Source: Daucus carota subsp. sativus (taxonomy: Eukaryota > Streptophyta > Magnoliopsida > Apiales > Apiaceae). From it: 64,000 nt of DNA. Numbering within the stretch: the stretch's first letter is position 1; the number at the start of each line of letters is the position of its first letter. The notes beneath the pieces were generated by a model. It saw only the letters and a list, made by a program, of their open reading frames with translations, was not told the DNA's origin and made no database searches. The position numbers were made by a program, and so were the translations under genes. Below are positions 12,078-22,424 of this stretch, in pieces. The DNA lies in contig NC_030385.2 of NCBI RefSeq assembly GCF_001625215.2, positions 34,993,598-35,057,597 on the forward strand, in the 5' to 3' direction.

Positions 12078-12719
12078 CTAACCCTCCACCGGCGATGACG
12101 TCATCAGGCTGACAAGCAGGTCAGCAAATGCTCCAATTATGAACTTGTGTGTGCTCTTAGGGTTTAATGAAAGATAGCACGTGAGTAGGTCATGCAAGTA
12201 GTCCATCTGCTCCCTCGCATCCGCCAAGTCACGTGCCTCCACCATTTCTTGCATGGATCGCCGGAAGTCCAGATAAGGGTCCGGAGAAAAAGTCGGCACC
12301 GGGACTCCACCGTCGACGACTCCGTTGTCTCTCTCCGGCAATGATGACGAGCAAGATGATGAGGACAAGGATGACGTGGCGGATTCGGTGATGGAGTTGG
12401 AGTGGCCCGGGGAGGAGAAGAAGAAGCGGCGGGATTTGTACACGGCGGCGAAATCCGGCGTGGTGGAGTCGGTGTCATCGGATTGCGGCGAAGGAGGAGG
12501 CATGGTGGAACTGGAACTTGTAGTGGCATGATTGTAATTATCTGGATCATGATAGAGTGAGTTGAAGTTGTTGATGAGGATTGAAGAGATTTTGCTAGGG
12601 TTTTGATTGTTGTTTTCTTGAGTTTGTTGTTGAATGGGAGATGAAGATTGAGATGATGATGGGGGATGCATGATGTTTGTAAAGCACATTTGGAGATTTC
12701 TTCCAAATGTTCTTGGCAT
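12078..12719 (-). CDS. OVATE family protein (OFP13/OFP16-like transcriptional repressor)
   Basis: A single-exon gene of 213 residues with an ATG start at 12719. The first 140 residues are a low-complexity, Ser/Gln/Pro-rich N-terminus. Residues about 145-205 form the OVATE domain: DPYLDFRRSMQEMVEARDL, then LHDLLTCYLSLN and HKFIIGAFADLLVSL. OFPs are plant-only nuclear proteins that repress transcription and bind TALE homeodomain (KNOX/BELL) proteins and TRM proteins, influencing organ shape. This is family knowledge. The absence of introns and the short length fit the family. The upstream MPRTFGRNLQMCFTNI start resembles the OFP13/16 group, but the subgroup is uncertain. Confidence 0.92.
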   Translation of the reverse strand: MPRTFGRNLQMCFTNIMHPPSSSQSSSPIQQQTQENNNQNPSKISSILINNFNSLYHDPDNYNHATTSSSSTMPPPSPQSDDTDSTTPDFAAVYKSRRFFFSSPGHSNSITESATSSLSSSSCSSSLPERDNGVVDGGVPVPTFSPDPYLDFRRSMQEMVEARDLADAREQMDYLHDLLTCYLSLNPKSTHKFIIGAFADLLVSLMTSSPVEG

Positions 12720-14172
12720 TTTGGTTGATTTTTCTAGCTGTCTTGCTTGATTGTGAATGTTATAGAGACTTAAAGGAAAAGATGAGAAATAATTAGAAGT
12801 GGGAAGTAGGGAACAAAGTAGATGTACTGGTTTTGGTATTGTCTACTTACACTGTCTACTCAAGATTGTCAAGGCCAGCTTATTGTTTACTCTATTTGTG
12901 TGTGTGGAGTCGGAGAAAAACACCTTGAGAATTGAGATATGCATCATACACCTACACATGATATGATGGGTGTTATTACTACTCATTTTATAGTATTAAA
13001 TAATAAAATGTATTTCTCGAATAAAAATTTAATGTTTAAATTTTTATTCAAAAATAAAATATATTACGAAATTATATTTTATAGGAGCTCTAAAAACATG
13101 CAAACAGTGAATATAAATAACATGGAGGGAATAACTTGTAAGATGATGAATTATATTTTATAATTATATTGATCAACTGATTTATGGTATAGACAATTTG
13201 AGACTTTCACACGACGTTGCCGCACAAACGTTTGAGAACTTCTTTATTGCTCTTATTTACAAATATTAATTTTTTACTAAAAAAATATCGGACAGAAAAT
13301 GTAAATTATGAAGATATCAATGATCCAACCAAACTTATAATATCTGGACCGTATATTAAAAATTAGTCGTACAAAATATAAATTGATAACGAAATATATG
13401 GTTATTACGCCCGTACAGAACTGAAGCAAAGCAGGAAGCAATATGCACATGGGACGCTGGAGAAGGAAGGTGCATGCCGGGCACTATATTTTAATCAAGT
13501 TTTTGTTATATAACGTGCGGAAAACGACAATTGATGAACGCCCCAGCTTATCCTGTCATCGCCAATGTTTTTTATATATAACAAAAAAAAAGATTTAACA
13601 AAATAAAACAATAAAGACGATGACAAGAGAACAATAAATCCAACATCTTGAAAATACATGAAGAGAAATCGGAGTACGGTTTAATTACAACTCTGAGAGT
13701 GGCCCAGAACAACAACAATCTGCTAAGTAAAGGTCTGACAAAGACCATAACTGCAAACGGGCTACATCTCGAAGAACTTTGGGCCAACAATCGATTTGAA
13801 TAAAACAGAGGCTCTATTTTGGTTTTCAGCCCGGCGAATTTATAAATCGGTTAGAAAATATAGTTGGAGTTACCAATTGAGTACAAAGTTTTAACAGATA
13901 TTGCTGCTCCTAAATTAAACAGTGTTGAATTCATCATTTAACCATCACAACATAACTTCCATTAGTCTATTAATACCAAGAAGCTGAGAAATATACACCA
14001 AAACCATTCCCTTGCATTCAACCAAAACAGCAGTCCACACGCACTGCATCAACTAGTACGCAAGCTTATTGATACACACAATATGACAATAGATACTACA
14101 TTCTCAAACCTTACTGTACATGAAAACACACACCTACATAATAATACTTGATAGATATGTTTACATGGAATA
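12720..14172. other. Intergenic region between the OVATE and SMP genes
   Basis: It holds the OVATE gene promoter side (12720 onward) and the 3' flank of the SMP gene (about 13800-14172). No gene was found. An A-rich tract at 13579-13591 is the only marked feature. Confidence 0.5.
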
Positions 14173-15324
14173 TTAGAAAGTTGGGTCTTGATTAAGCCTG
14201 GCTGCAGCAGCCATGGAAGAAGCCACTCCACCAGGATAAGTCATCATCTCCGGATTGTTCCTCACTTCTGCCCCAACCACTCCCTCCGCATCTTCCCTCG
14301 TCACCGCCTTGTCTTCAGCCAACCTAATCGATGCATCCTGCACATTCATCGATTTCAATATTTTCTTTTGTCATGATTCGAAATAACTAAAATCAAATAT
14401 GAGCAGCTGCTATGTTACTTACAGCAAGGACATCACCGAGCTTAGTTTTGCTGGCAACATTCATGGTACGAGCATTATAATCCGCGGCAGATTGAGCAGC
14501 TGCCGCCACTCCACCAGGATAAGCATAGCCACTTGCTCTCACTTCAGCTGCTTGTATAGCAGCTGCATCACTCTGATCTACAGGCTTATCTCCCGCGGTT
14601 AAGGCAGTGGTCTCCAAAGCCTCGCCTATAGTAATCGAATCACTGCCGAGCACACCAGCCGGGCTTGGCATCTTAAATTTCCCTGGTTCCAAGTATTGCC
14701 CCACCACCTACACATGCAGGCACCAAAATATGTCACAACTTTCTCCTTTTTTTGATAATTAAAGACGTACATAGAAACCCGCCTTATTTCTCGACAAGGT
14801 TTGAAAACTCGACATCAGGCACAGTAATAATTTTATTCACGAACGGGTAAAAAATAGCCGAACTTTAAAATATACCCCGTCAGGTTCTATTTATAACTCA
14901 TTTTTGCACGTAACTTTATATGTTGTGACCATACAAATTTTAGATTTACCTCATAGTGAGGGTACAAAAAATCAAACAGATCAGAGGGAGTATGTATCAG
15001 TACCTGTCCTCCGACAGCCTCGGTAATGATTCGAGTTCCAGCGATTTCAGCTTCAGAAATAGTGACCCCTTGTTCACTAGCTATGGGGGTGCCCTCGTGG
15101 CGGCCAACGACGCCGCGCTGCAGATTAGCAGCCGCCGCCGACTGCATGACAGAGGCCGGACCACCCTTCTGCGTCTTACCAAGCACCATATTCTCCGCAG
15201 CCTGCATGGCGGAGGCGTCGTTGGGGGCGACGGGTTGGGAGCTCAACTGCCCGGAAACATCAAATACGTCGCCGTATTTGATGGGCTGTTCTTGTTGGGG
15301 TCTGCGTGGTTGTTGCTGGCTCAT
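14173..15324 (-). CDS. Seed maturation protein (SMP/LEA D-34 type), three exons
   Basis: Exons, all in phase 0: 15004-15324, 14423-14707 and 14173-14337, joined at GT-AG introns (CAG|GTACTG, GCT|GTAAGT; acceptors GTGTAG and GTGCAG). The product is 256 residues, near the usual 260 for this family. It contains SMP repeats: IKYGDVFDVSGQLSSQPV with DASAMQAAENMVLG; then IGEALETTAL with DAAAIQAAEVRASG and YPGGVAAAAQSAA; then IRLAEDKAVTREDAEGVVGAE with YPGGVASSMAAAA. SMP proteins are late embryogenesis abundant proteins thought to protect seed cells during drying. ABA-response-like motifs lie upstream (see 15384-15561). Family assignment is firm; the role is from the family. Confidence 0.93.
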
Positions 15325-15383
15325 CTTTGTATTTTTTTTGTTGAGGATTTGTGTGTAAATTTCTGTTGCTAGAACGGAAGATG

Positions 15384-15561
15384 ATTATATAGTAATAGAA
15401 GCTGCAGGTTAGAGGAAATGAAAGCTAGATATATGCTGATAGTCGATAGACATAAGATTTGTATCGAATTATTTAAGATTTAGTAGCGAAACGTGTAATA
15501 GTGGAGGATGTGATACGTGTGCAGTGTCTTTATATGTGGCAAACTCTGCCATTCCCACGTG
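15384..15561 (-). promoter_or_regulatory. Promoter of the SMP gene with TATA box and ABRE-like motifs
   Basis: Reading the minus strand, CTATATAA lies about 60 bp before the start codon. Further upstream there are ACGTGT cores at 15491-15496 and 15514-15519, and a CACGTG G-box at 15556-15561 (inside CCCACGTGTG). Clusters of ACGTG motifs are the known binding sites of ABI5/AREB bZIP factors, so ABA-driven expression in seeds is likely (inference). Confidence 0.6.
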
Positions 15562-16499
15562 TGATAAACTTGTGAACAATCAGGCGAATATACCACAAAG
15601 TTACGAATACATGGCCCATGTTACTGCGGGGTGATTGGGTTAACTTAAAAACGAAAGAAGTGGAGTAAAAAGTAAAAAATAAATAAGTTAATAACATATT
15701 TGAAAAAAAAGTGAACGCTGTAAGAGAATAGTTAACATTCTTAATTTTCTAAAAAAACTTTCACTTGTTAAAACAAACGGTAGTTTCTGCTTCTACAAAA
15801 TAAGCTTCTACAAAATAAACAGCCCCGTACCTCTGTTTGCTGTGCTTGGATAGGCAGGCTGTTAACTTATTCTTTTTTCACGTATATCTAAAATTTTGGT
15901 CGTATATTAAAAGATTTTGTTCTAAATATTTTTGTGTCATATTTTTGTTTATAAAATAAAATTTTAAAAATAGTAATTTTAAATATGTTATTAAATTTTT
16001 TTAAAAGTAGGTTTATAAATGTAAAAAGACTAAGAAGAATTCCAACAATCACCTAAAAAATCAACTCTTAACTATTATGAGTTAAAATTTCATGCACATT
16101 CCAACAGTCTTCCTCTATTTTACACTCCTTTCTTTAACCAGCTGAACCAACCCTTGCGAGCTAAAATCACACATGTATATTGGAGATATGGAGAGGGGAG
16201 AAACTCTTGAAAATGAGGAGAATAAAGGAACTCTCAAGGATTCGGAGAAGATTTAGAGGGCACTTGGAGCTTATTTTGAAAAATTTCCTCAAATTTTAGC
16301 TTAAGAGCTTGAATATAGAGTTTCTTGCAGATGCTATAACATGAAGTAAACCAATTAACAACACAAATGAAAATTCTAGTGACTGCAAGAATATGTGGAA
16401 CTCAAAAGTATTATCAAGTGTAAAGTAGTTCATTTGGAGAGCAGCAACTACATGTCCATCTACAAAAGAAAATATTTTGAAATAAGCATGTGGATGTTA
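15562..16499. other. Spacer with probable hAT-like MITE ends
   Basis: A stretch starting GGGGTGATTGGGTTAACTTAAA at about 15630 and closing near TTATAAACAGCCCC-like sequence at about 15825 resembles the GGGGYGNTTTGGGTTAACTT termini seen again near 41757. No clear target duplication was found, so this is tentative. No genes were found. Confidence 0.35.
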
Positions 16500-17090
16500 A
16501 TATTCTCAGACCCTTATCTACATTACAGAGCCCGAGACCATAATTCATGTTCCATTAAATTGTTCATTTGGTTAAGATCGTTAGGAAATATTGAATGATT
16601 TTCATCAAAACATTAATCATGATTTGTTTTTAGATTGGCTAGAAAGTAACTGTGAGGATTGGACAATAGATTAGAGAGGTTATGCTTTATTACTCAATAT
16701 GGAAATGTATAAATGATTCAGTATGGAACCAAACAAGGTTGGAGATTTCAAAGGTCATAGAATTAGCAAAAACGATTCTTAGTCATCAAAAGAATGCTCA
16801 AGACAATATTTTTTTAACCATTTGTGGGGATTAATGACTTGCGAGGTTGGGAATGGGGACTGAACTCCACCAATTGAACATAAGACTAACGTAAATATTG
16901 ATGCTGCAAATTTTAGTTCTTCAAACTGTTTTAGCTTTGCATTTGTAGGTAAAAGTCATAGGGGAGAATTGATCAAAGCAAGATCAAGCTGCAAGCCGAA
17001 TAATAGCACGTTGGAGAGTGTTGAAGGAATATAAATTATGAAAGCCTTAAGCTGGATCAAGGAATAAAGAATTTAGGACGTGACGTGATA
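16500..17090 (+). pseudogene. Decayed LINE 3' part (zf-RVT and RNase H remnants)
   Basis: Broken frames give ETIIHVPLNCSF (zf-RVT-like), then DWLESNCEDW, then NDSVWNQTRLEISKVIELAK and ILSHQKNAQD. They end with VNIDAAN, then FVGKSHRGELIKARSSC and ALSWIKE, an RNase H domain (RVT_3) start. The order matches the C-terminal half of plant L1-type LINEs. Many stops show it is old. It is unrelated in position to the younger LINE at 36791. Confidence 0.7.
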
Positions 17091-17099
17091 GTAAAACAG

Positions 17100-18187
17100 A
17101 TTACCTATTGCTGTCTTTAAAACAAGAAGTATTTTAATTTCACTATTATATTTCGATTATCTGAATTACAAGCCAATGTCGTGGTTGTTAGATTTCTCAA
17201 GCGGTTTGCGAATAACGTGTTTCATTGAAATTGTTTTTTAACTGATTATATCCGGAAGGGTAATGATTTTCCTTCGGAACTAGTTCATGTATTAGTAAGT
17301 AATTTGAAAAATCAAGAAATTTTTTTCTTTTTTGACAAAAAAAAATAATCTCTTGAACTAAAATTGAACCATATCTAATCAAATCAATTTTTCGATTAAA
17401 TTTAAAGAAGTAGTGGTTTGATGTACTTTCAGTGGTTATAAACCATATTCGTCTAAATAATTATAATATTAAGTAAAAATTAAATTAACTCACATCATAT
17501 TTCATATTTCTATCAGATTTCGTGTATTCCAATAAATTGAATAGGCCAATTTTAGTGCAATACTAATACTGCCAATTAATGCAGTACTAATACTATCAAT
17601 TCAAAATTATGTATTATATAATTTGATATCGCTCTCGATTATGTGAATTTATATACTTGTCTACTAAAAATATTTAAAAATTATGTTGTTATTCTATTCT
17701 CGAATCCCGAATTTCGAAAGGTTCTTTTATGTCGATCTAATAGGCTTCTAGTATCGTCATTAGCATTGATAATAATAATTACATATTCGGTATAAGTTAA
17801 CTAACTTACGTCATATTTCGTTGTTTTATAAAATATTACGTATCTCACAAGATTAAACGAATTAATTAATGTGGTTCCAATACCAAACTTGTAGAACATT
17901 ATCTTACGGTATCAATATTTATTTTGTAAATTATAAACTCGTCTGTTATACATATCTATTTATGTAAAATATGTGTCGATGACACCGCACTCTTAGATCA
18001 AATCAAAAATTATCATTTTCACGATGATCTGATTAATCGTTGCAGCGATAACTTCGCGAGGACATATATTTATGACGATCATCTCATGACCAATATAGTT
18101 ATGTATAAATAATCTGCCCATGAAAAACCTTTGAAATTCATTTTCCAAGTTAATTAAAATATCATAAATATAGTTTAGGCATTAAAA
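17100..18187. other. AT-rich spacer upstream of the METLVVV-type gene
   Basis: No gene or clear element was found. The region runs into the probable promoter at 18233. Confidence 0.5.
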
Positions 18188-18232
18188 ATGGAAAACATAA
18201 TTTTATATTCCCAAACTATTTACAAAAATTCC

Positions 18233-18797
18233 TTATATAACGTTTTCACTCTTAACTTTACCAAACACATTCTCCGGCTGCCTCACCGCCTACCCCTCTT
18301 TATATCATACATACACCATTCTCATCTATACACACAAATTCCACAAATACACAAATCACTACAATCCATACATCACTTCAACATCCACAATCACCAGGTA
18401 ATTGATTTTCCGTTTCATTTTCACTATTTTTTCACTTGTTTTTATTTTTTTAGGGCTAATTAATCTTATTTTCTCATGGATTTGATCGTAATAACAGATC
18501 TGGATGTTGAATCAGCCACTCAATTGAAGAAAGTTAAGAGAAATCTGGTACTTGTGCTGTATTTTCACTTATATATACATATTGATAGATATATGTTTAG
18601 TGTATGGTTTGGGTTGAGTGAAATTGATGTTGATTTGCTTGTTTCTTGGTGGTTATGGAGAAGATATAAAGGTTTTTATCGTTTTGTAGCGTTTTAGCCG
18701 TAAAGATCGCTGCTTTTTCGGGTTTTTTAGCTGTAGGTTATATATATTGTGGAGGGGTGTTAGGGTTAAAGTGTTTTTTAGTTGTTGAGGTTAATCG
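18233..18797 (+). promoter_or_regulatory. Probable TATA box, leader and 5'UTR intron of the METLVVV-type gene
   Basis: A TATA box (TTATATAA, 18233-18240) precedes a C/A-rich leader. The leader ends with CACCAG|GTAATT near 18397, a good splice donor. A probable acceptor (TTGTTGAG) lies near 18789, just before the ATG at 18798. If so, most ATGs between are intronic. A short open frame from about 18476 (MDLIVITDLDVES) would act as an upstream ORF only if the intron is retained. Confidence 0.5.
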
Positions 18798-19505
18798 ATG
18801 GAGACGCTTGTAGTTGTTGATCAGCATAGGGGTAGGTATCAGGGGAAGAATAGGGGTAATGGACCTTCGCCGTCTAGGGTTTTTAGGGAGATTAATTGTA
18901 GGACTTTTCAGTCTGGGGTAGGGATACTTCCGACACCTGTTAAGGCTTGGAAGCCTGTTGGGAAGCAAGCTGGGGGGTCGCCTTCTGTGGGGAATTTTGT
19001 GAAAACTCCGTCACGTGATTGTGTTAGGTCTGTAGTTGGAGGGAAACATAAGAGCGCGGGAAGTTTCATGCAAACGCCGTCTCCTAATTGCGGTAAGTCT
19101 GTAGTTGAAGGGAAAAACAGCAGTAGGAAATCGAGGTCAGGGTTGAAGAAAAGTAGTTCAGTTCCGACCCCGTTTAATGTGAAAATTAATTCTGATGAGG
19201 AGAGGTTTTTGTATTGTAAGAAGTTGTCTTACTCTGAGCTTTGGGCCGGACCTGCGTATTCAAATTCACCACCTCCTAGTTCTCTGCCCATTCCCAAGTT
19301 TTCTGTTCCGCCAAAGCGGACTGGGTCTCTTGAGTTGCCTTCTCCGGAACCAGACGTACATTTGCACCAGGTTTCTAGGTCTGCTCCTCCATCCCCAAAA
19401 AGAGATCATGCCAATTCTGGTAGAAATGTTTTTCACAGTGCAGACTATGCAAGTGCGACCAAGGATCTGCGTCGCATCCTCAATCTCGATATGGATGATG
19501 AATGA
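18798..19505 (+). CDS. Plant METLVVV-type protein with PNRC-like proline motif
   Basis: One exon of 235 residues from ATG. The start METLVVVDQHRGRY and the block REINCRTFQSGVGILPTP match an uncharacterised plant family I recall. Residues about 155-172 carry GPAYSNSPPPSSLPIPKF, a proline-rich short motif of the PNRC type. In animals such a motif in PNRC2 binds the EVH1 domain of the decapping activator DCP1. The C-terminus ATKDLRRILNLD is a short amphipathic stretch. The rest is Ser/Lys-rich and probably disordered. A link to mRNA decapping or to nuclear coactivation is inference from the motif only; no enzyme domain is seen. Confidence 0.8.
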   Translation: METLVVVDQHRGRYQGKNRGNGPSPSRVFREINCRTFQSGVGILPTPVKAWKPVGKQAGGSPSVGNFVKTPSRDCVRSVVGGKHKSAGSFMQTPSPNCGKSVVEGKNSSRKSRSGLKKSSSVPTPFNVKINSDEERFLYCKKLSYSELWAGPAYSNSPPPSSLPIPKFSVPPKRTGSLELPSPEPDVHLHQVSRSAPPSPKRDHANSGRNVFHSADYASATKDLRRILNLDMDDE

Positions 19506-22424
19506 GTACTAGGAGCATCAGCTCCTGTAAATAAGAACCAACTTTGCAAGCTAGGTAGAAGTAGAACGTATATTGAGTAAATAAATTAGCCAGACCTCTA
19601 AATAATTCAGATACTCACCTTCAGTGGTACTAGAGCAGGTTGCATGGCGGTCAAACAACTTGCTGAAAGATCTATTGGTGTTGCAAGAGTAGTGACAAGT
19701 AGTGGTTAATTATATCAAATGACTTGGAATATGTAGATTAGCATATGCTGATGTCTCTGTTCGAAGAATGTGCAGTTGGTGCAGTGGGATGGATGAATGT
19801 TTTGGTGGCAGATGGGAGCTTAGTGCATATGAATTTGTCATCAAAATTCTTGGTAGCTTCAGTTCGCTGGTGCCATCTAGGATTGGCCTTCTTAATCAAC
19901 TTGAAGTGTGATGAACGATTTGATGGTGAAATGCTGAATATGTCTTTGAGTTGCACTCTTTGCAGGACTCCTGATTTTCTTTTGCTTATCTCGATATGAT
20001 GTGTAGGCTGCAGTTTCATATAATTGTATGTACAGGTAGATTCGCAACATGAATGGTCACATAGTTTCAGTACCTACCTACTAATACTAGTTCAAATATA
20101 TCCTTGGTCCCCTTAAAACCTAAATACCTTCTGTTTATAGTCCGAATAGGTGATCGTTCTTTTGCATTTGATACTTTCTCCCTAGTTGTCCAAACTGTCC
20201 AATCTCTTTCTGCCGTCATACCTTTTCTCCTACCCTTATGATAAATCAATACCTATTACATATTTTCCTTTTGGAGGCTGTCGTCTTTCCCTTTGCCATT
20301 TTTCTCGGTTTTTAATAGAGGAAAATGGGAAGAGGGGGCGAGAATGGATCTCCTGTTTCTGGTCTTTGTTCTCTGATTTTCCATGTTGCACTGATTGGGC
20401 GCTGCTTAGCTACCTCAATAGCAGCTTATATGTGTCACTTGCCTAAAGTGAAATGATGCTACTCTGTAATCATAATCTTGCCTTCTTCACTGAAGAATTG
20501 CTGATCGTTTCAAGCCATCAATCAGGTATCAGTTCAATAATTTTATATTTATTAAGCAACTAGTGAGATATTGATTTTTTGTTGCACTATATTTACTGAT
20601 ACTAATGGTATGTTCCCCACATTTGAAGCAGGTAAAAGGGTTCGTGCTTGCTGAAAGAAAGATTGCTGGCTTTTGTTTACCGCTCCGTGTTTTTCAAGCA
20701 AGTCTTGTTTGGACTTCCATGCAGATTGTCTACTGTATCTGAAATAAGCAACATTGCTGTCTGGCTACGCTGTTAAGTACTTTTAAGTAGTCTGGTTGCT
20801 ACTTTGTGGACAACCTATGTTTGAACAATGTTATTTGGTGTTTTAATTCTCTAAGTTGGTTCAGTAGTTTGGTTGCTACTTTGTGGACAACTTATGTTTG
20901 AACGTTGTTATTTGGTTGCTAAGTTGGTTCATTGACATTAGTTGGTGTTTAATTTGCTAAGTTGGTTCTTTTATGCTTTATATGTTCTCTCTCACTTTTT
21001 TTTGCACATCATTGCTTTGGTTTTGATAGTGCTTTCAAAATTTTTGGGAGATTATGATGAGCGAGCGAGTGAGGATTAAAGTGCCAAAGATTCTCACATA
21101 GTAAAAAACCTTATTCTACATGTATTAAAGTTGATTTTTTTTAGTTGCTATCTGTGCTTATATGTGATGGTAAGCCTAGTTGATATTCCTTTCATCTTGG
21201 TTAGAAGTCAGGTCTTTTAGTTCTTCCCTTTGTAGACCGGAGTAACAGAATTTATGTTAAACTGCATTTAACTGTAATGCCGAACCTAGTTGATACTCTA
21301 TCGATCTCGGTTATAGGAAGTTTTCTGTTGAAGTAAAAACTCCTATGCCATTTTGAGTGGAAATGTTGCTTCTTTATTCGTGTATTTTTTTTTTTTGGAT
21401 AAATATGCAAGTGTGGCTTTGGGTTCTTGAAGCTAGCATAATTTTCCGGGTGCGAGACTATGCGTGAAATTTCCAGCACATTCACATATTATAGTTTTTT
21501 CTATGGACATACCAAGTGGTTCAAGTGATTTCTGCCATTCCTGTCTATAGTATAGTTAACGCTTTTAAAGGCGGTTGGTACTCGGTATATCTAGTGCGCT
21601 CTGCCATTCGTCCTGTTAAATTTCTAAAATTGTGTATGATTGTATGAGCTTGTAAAATTGCTTTCCATCGGATTCTGTGTCAATTAAACAGGTCTGATGG
21701 ATGGATTGCTACCCTTTGGCGTGAATGGTGTATAAAAGAGAATAAAAGTACAACAATTATTCTCATTCTTCACACTTTTTGTTTCCTTGCAAAAAATGTT
21801 GTGTTTCAGTTATTCCTCCTCGACATGTGTTTGTCCATTTTATTCATTGAAATTATATTCTTCAGTATGTGTCGTTCTCCCTTTAGCAATCATCTTGTCT
21901 GTTGCAGATCTGTTGAATTTCATAGGTCGTCTGAAAAAGATGTTTGCTTTGTTGATTGTCATTCCGAAAAAGTCAATTTATAGATGAGAAAAAGCTTAAG
22001 AGTAAGTTAAGTTCTGTGCAAGTTAAAATTATATGTGATTTGTAAGATAACAGAGGAAGATTGTTCTTGATCATTGTGATCAACCTTTTTATTTAGGAAT
22101 TAGAAAATTTATCGATGATCACTATGAATGAATTATGAATAGTATAAGAAACAACGGTGCGGCCCCAATTAAAAACAAAAGAGAATAGCCGAATAGACCA
22201 CTCAAATTTCATTAGAAACAAAGTTTGAGATTTCTTCTAATTTACATCCTCTCTCTTTTATGTCTAAATATGCAGGAGAGAAGCCAAAATGTGAATGAAC
22301 ATTAAAACAGATTAGATATATATTCCTCCTTGGACCTTTATTAAGTGAGATCTTATCACCCTCAACAGTATGAGCTGCTGAAAATTTCAGCACTTTTGCG
22401 GAGTTCTGTAGCTTGAATCAAGTC
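19506..22424. other. Long non-coding region 3' of the METLVVV-type gene
   Basis: The first part is its 3'UTR. I find no convincing protein. A tandem duplication (20788-20935) and short open frames without family resemblance are present. A long or spliced 3'UTR, or a non-coding transcript, is possible. Confidence 0.45.
20788..20935 (+). repeat. Two-copy tandem repeat of about 78 bp
   Basis: The unit beginning AGTCTGGTTGCTACTTTGTG is repeated at 20866 as AGTTTGGTTGCTACTTTGTG, with TATGTTTGAAC and TAAGTTGGTTC following in both. A partial third piece (GCTAAGTTGGTTC) follows near 20957. Confidence 0.75.

Noticed and set aside
12325-12531. Open frame on the plus strand inside the OVATE gene
   Set aside because: Antisense shadow of the OVATE coding region.
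13572-13790. 72-codon open frame on the minus strand
   Set aside because: No family resemblance, and it lies in the 3' flank of the SMP gene.
18476-18697. Open frame beginning MDLIVITDLDVES
   Set aside because: It lies in the probable 5'UTR intron of the METLVVV-type gene. It does not join in frame to the next exon, and I recall the family protein starting at METLVVV.
19745-19999. 84-codon open frame 3' of the METLVVV-type gene
   Set aside because: No recognisable domain and no supporting splice or promoter context.
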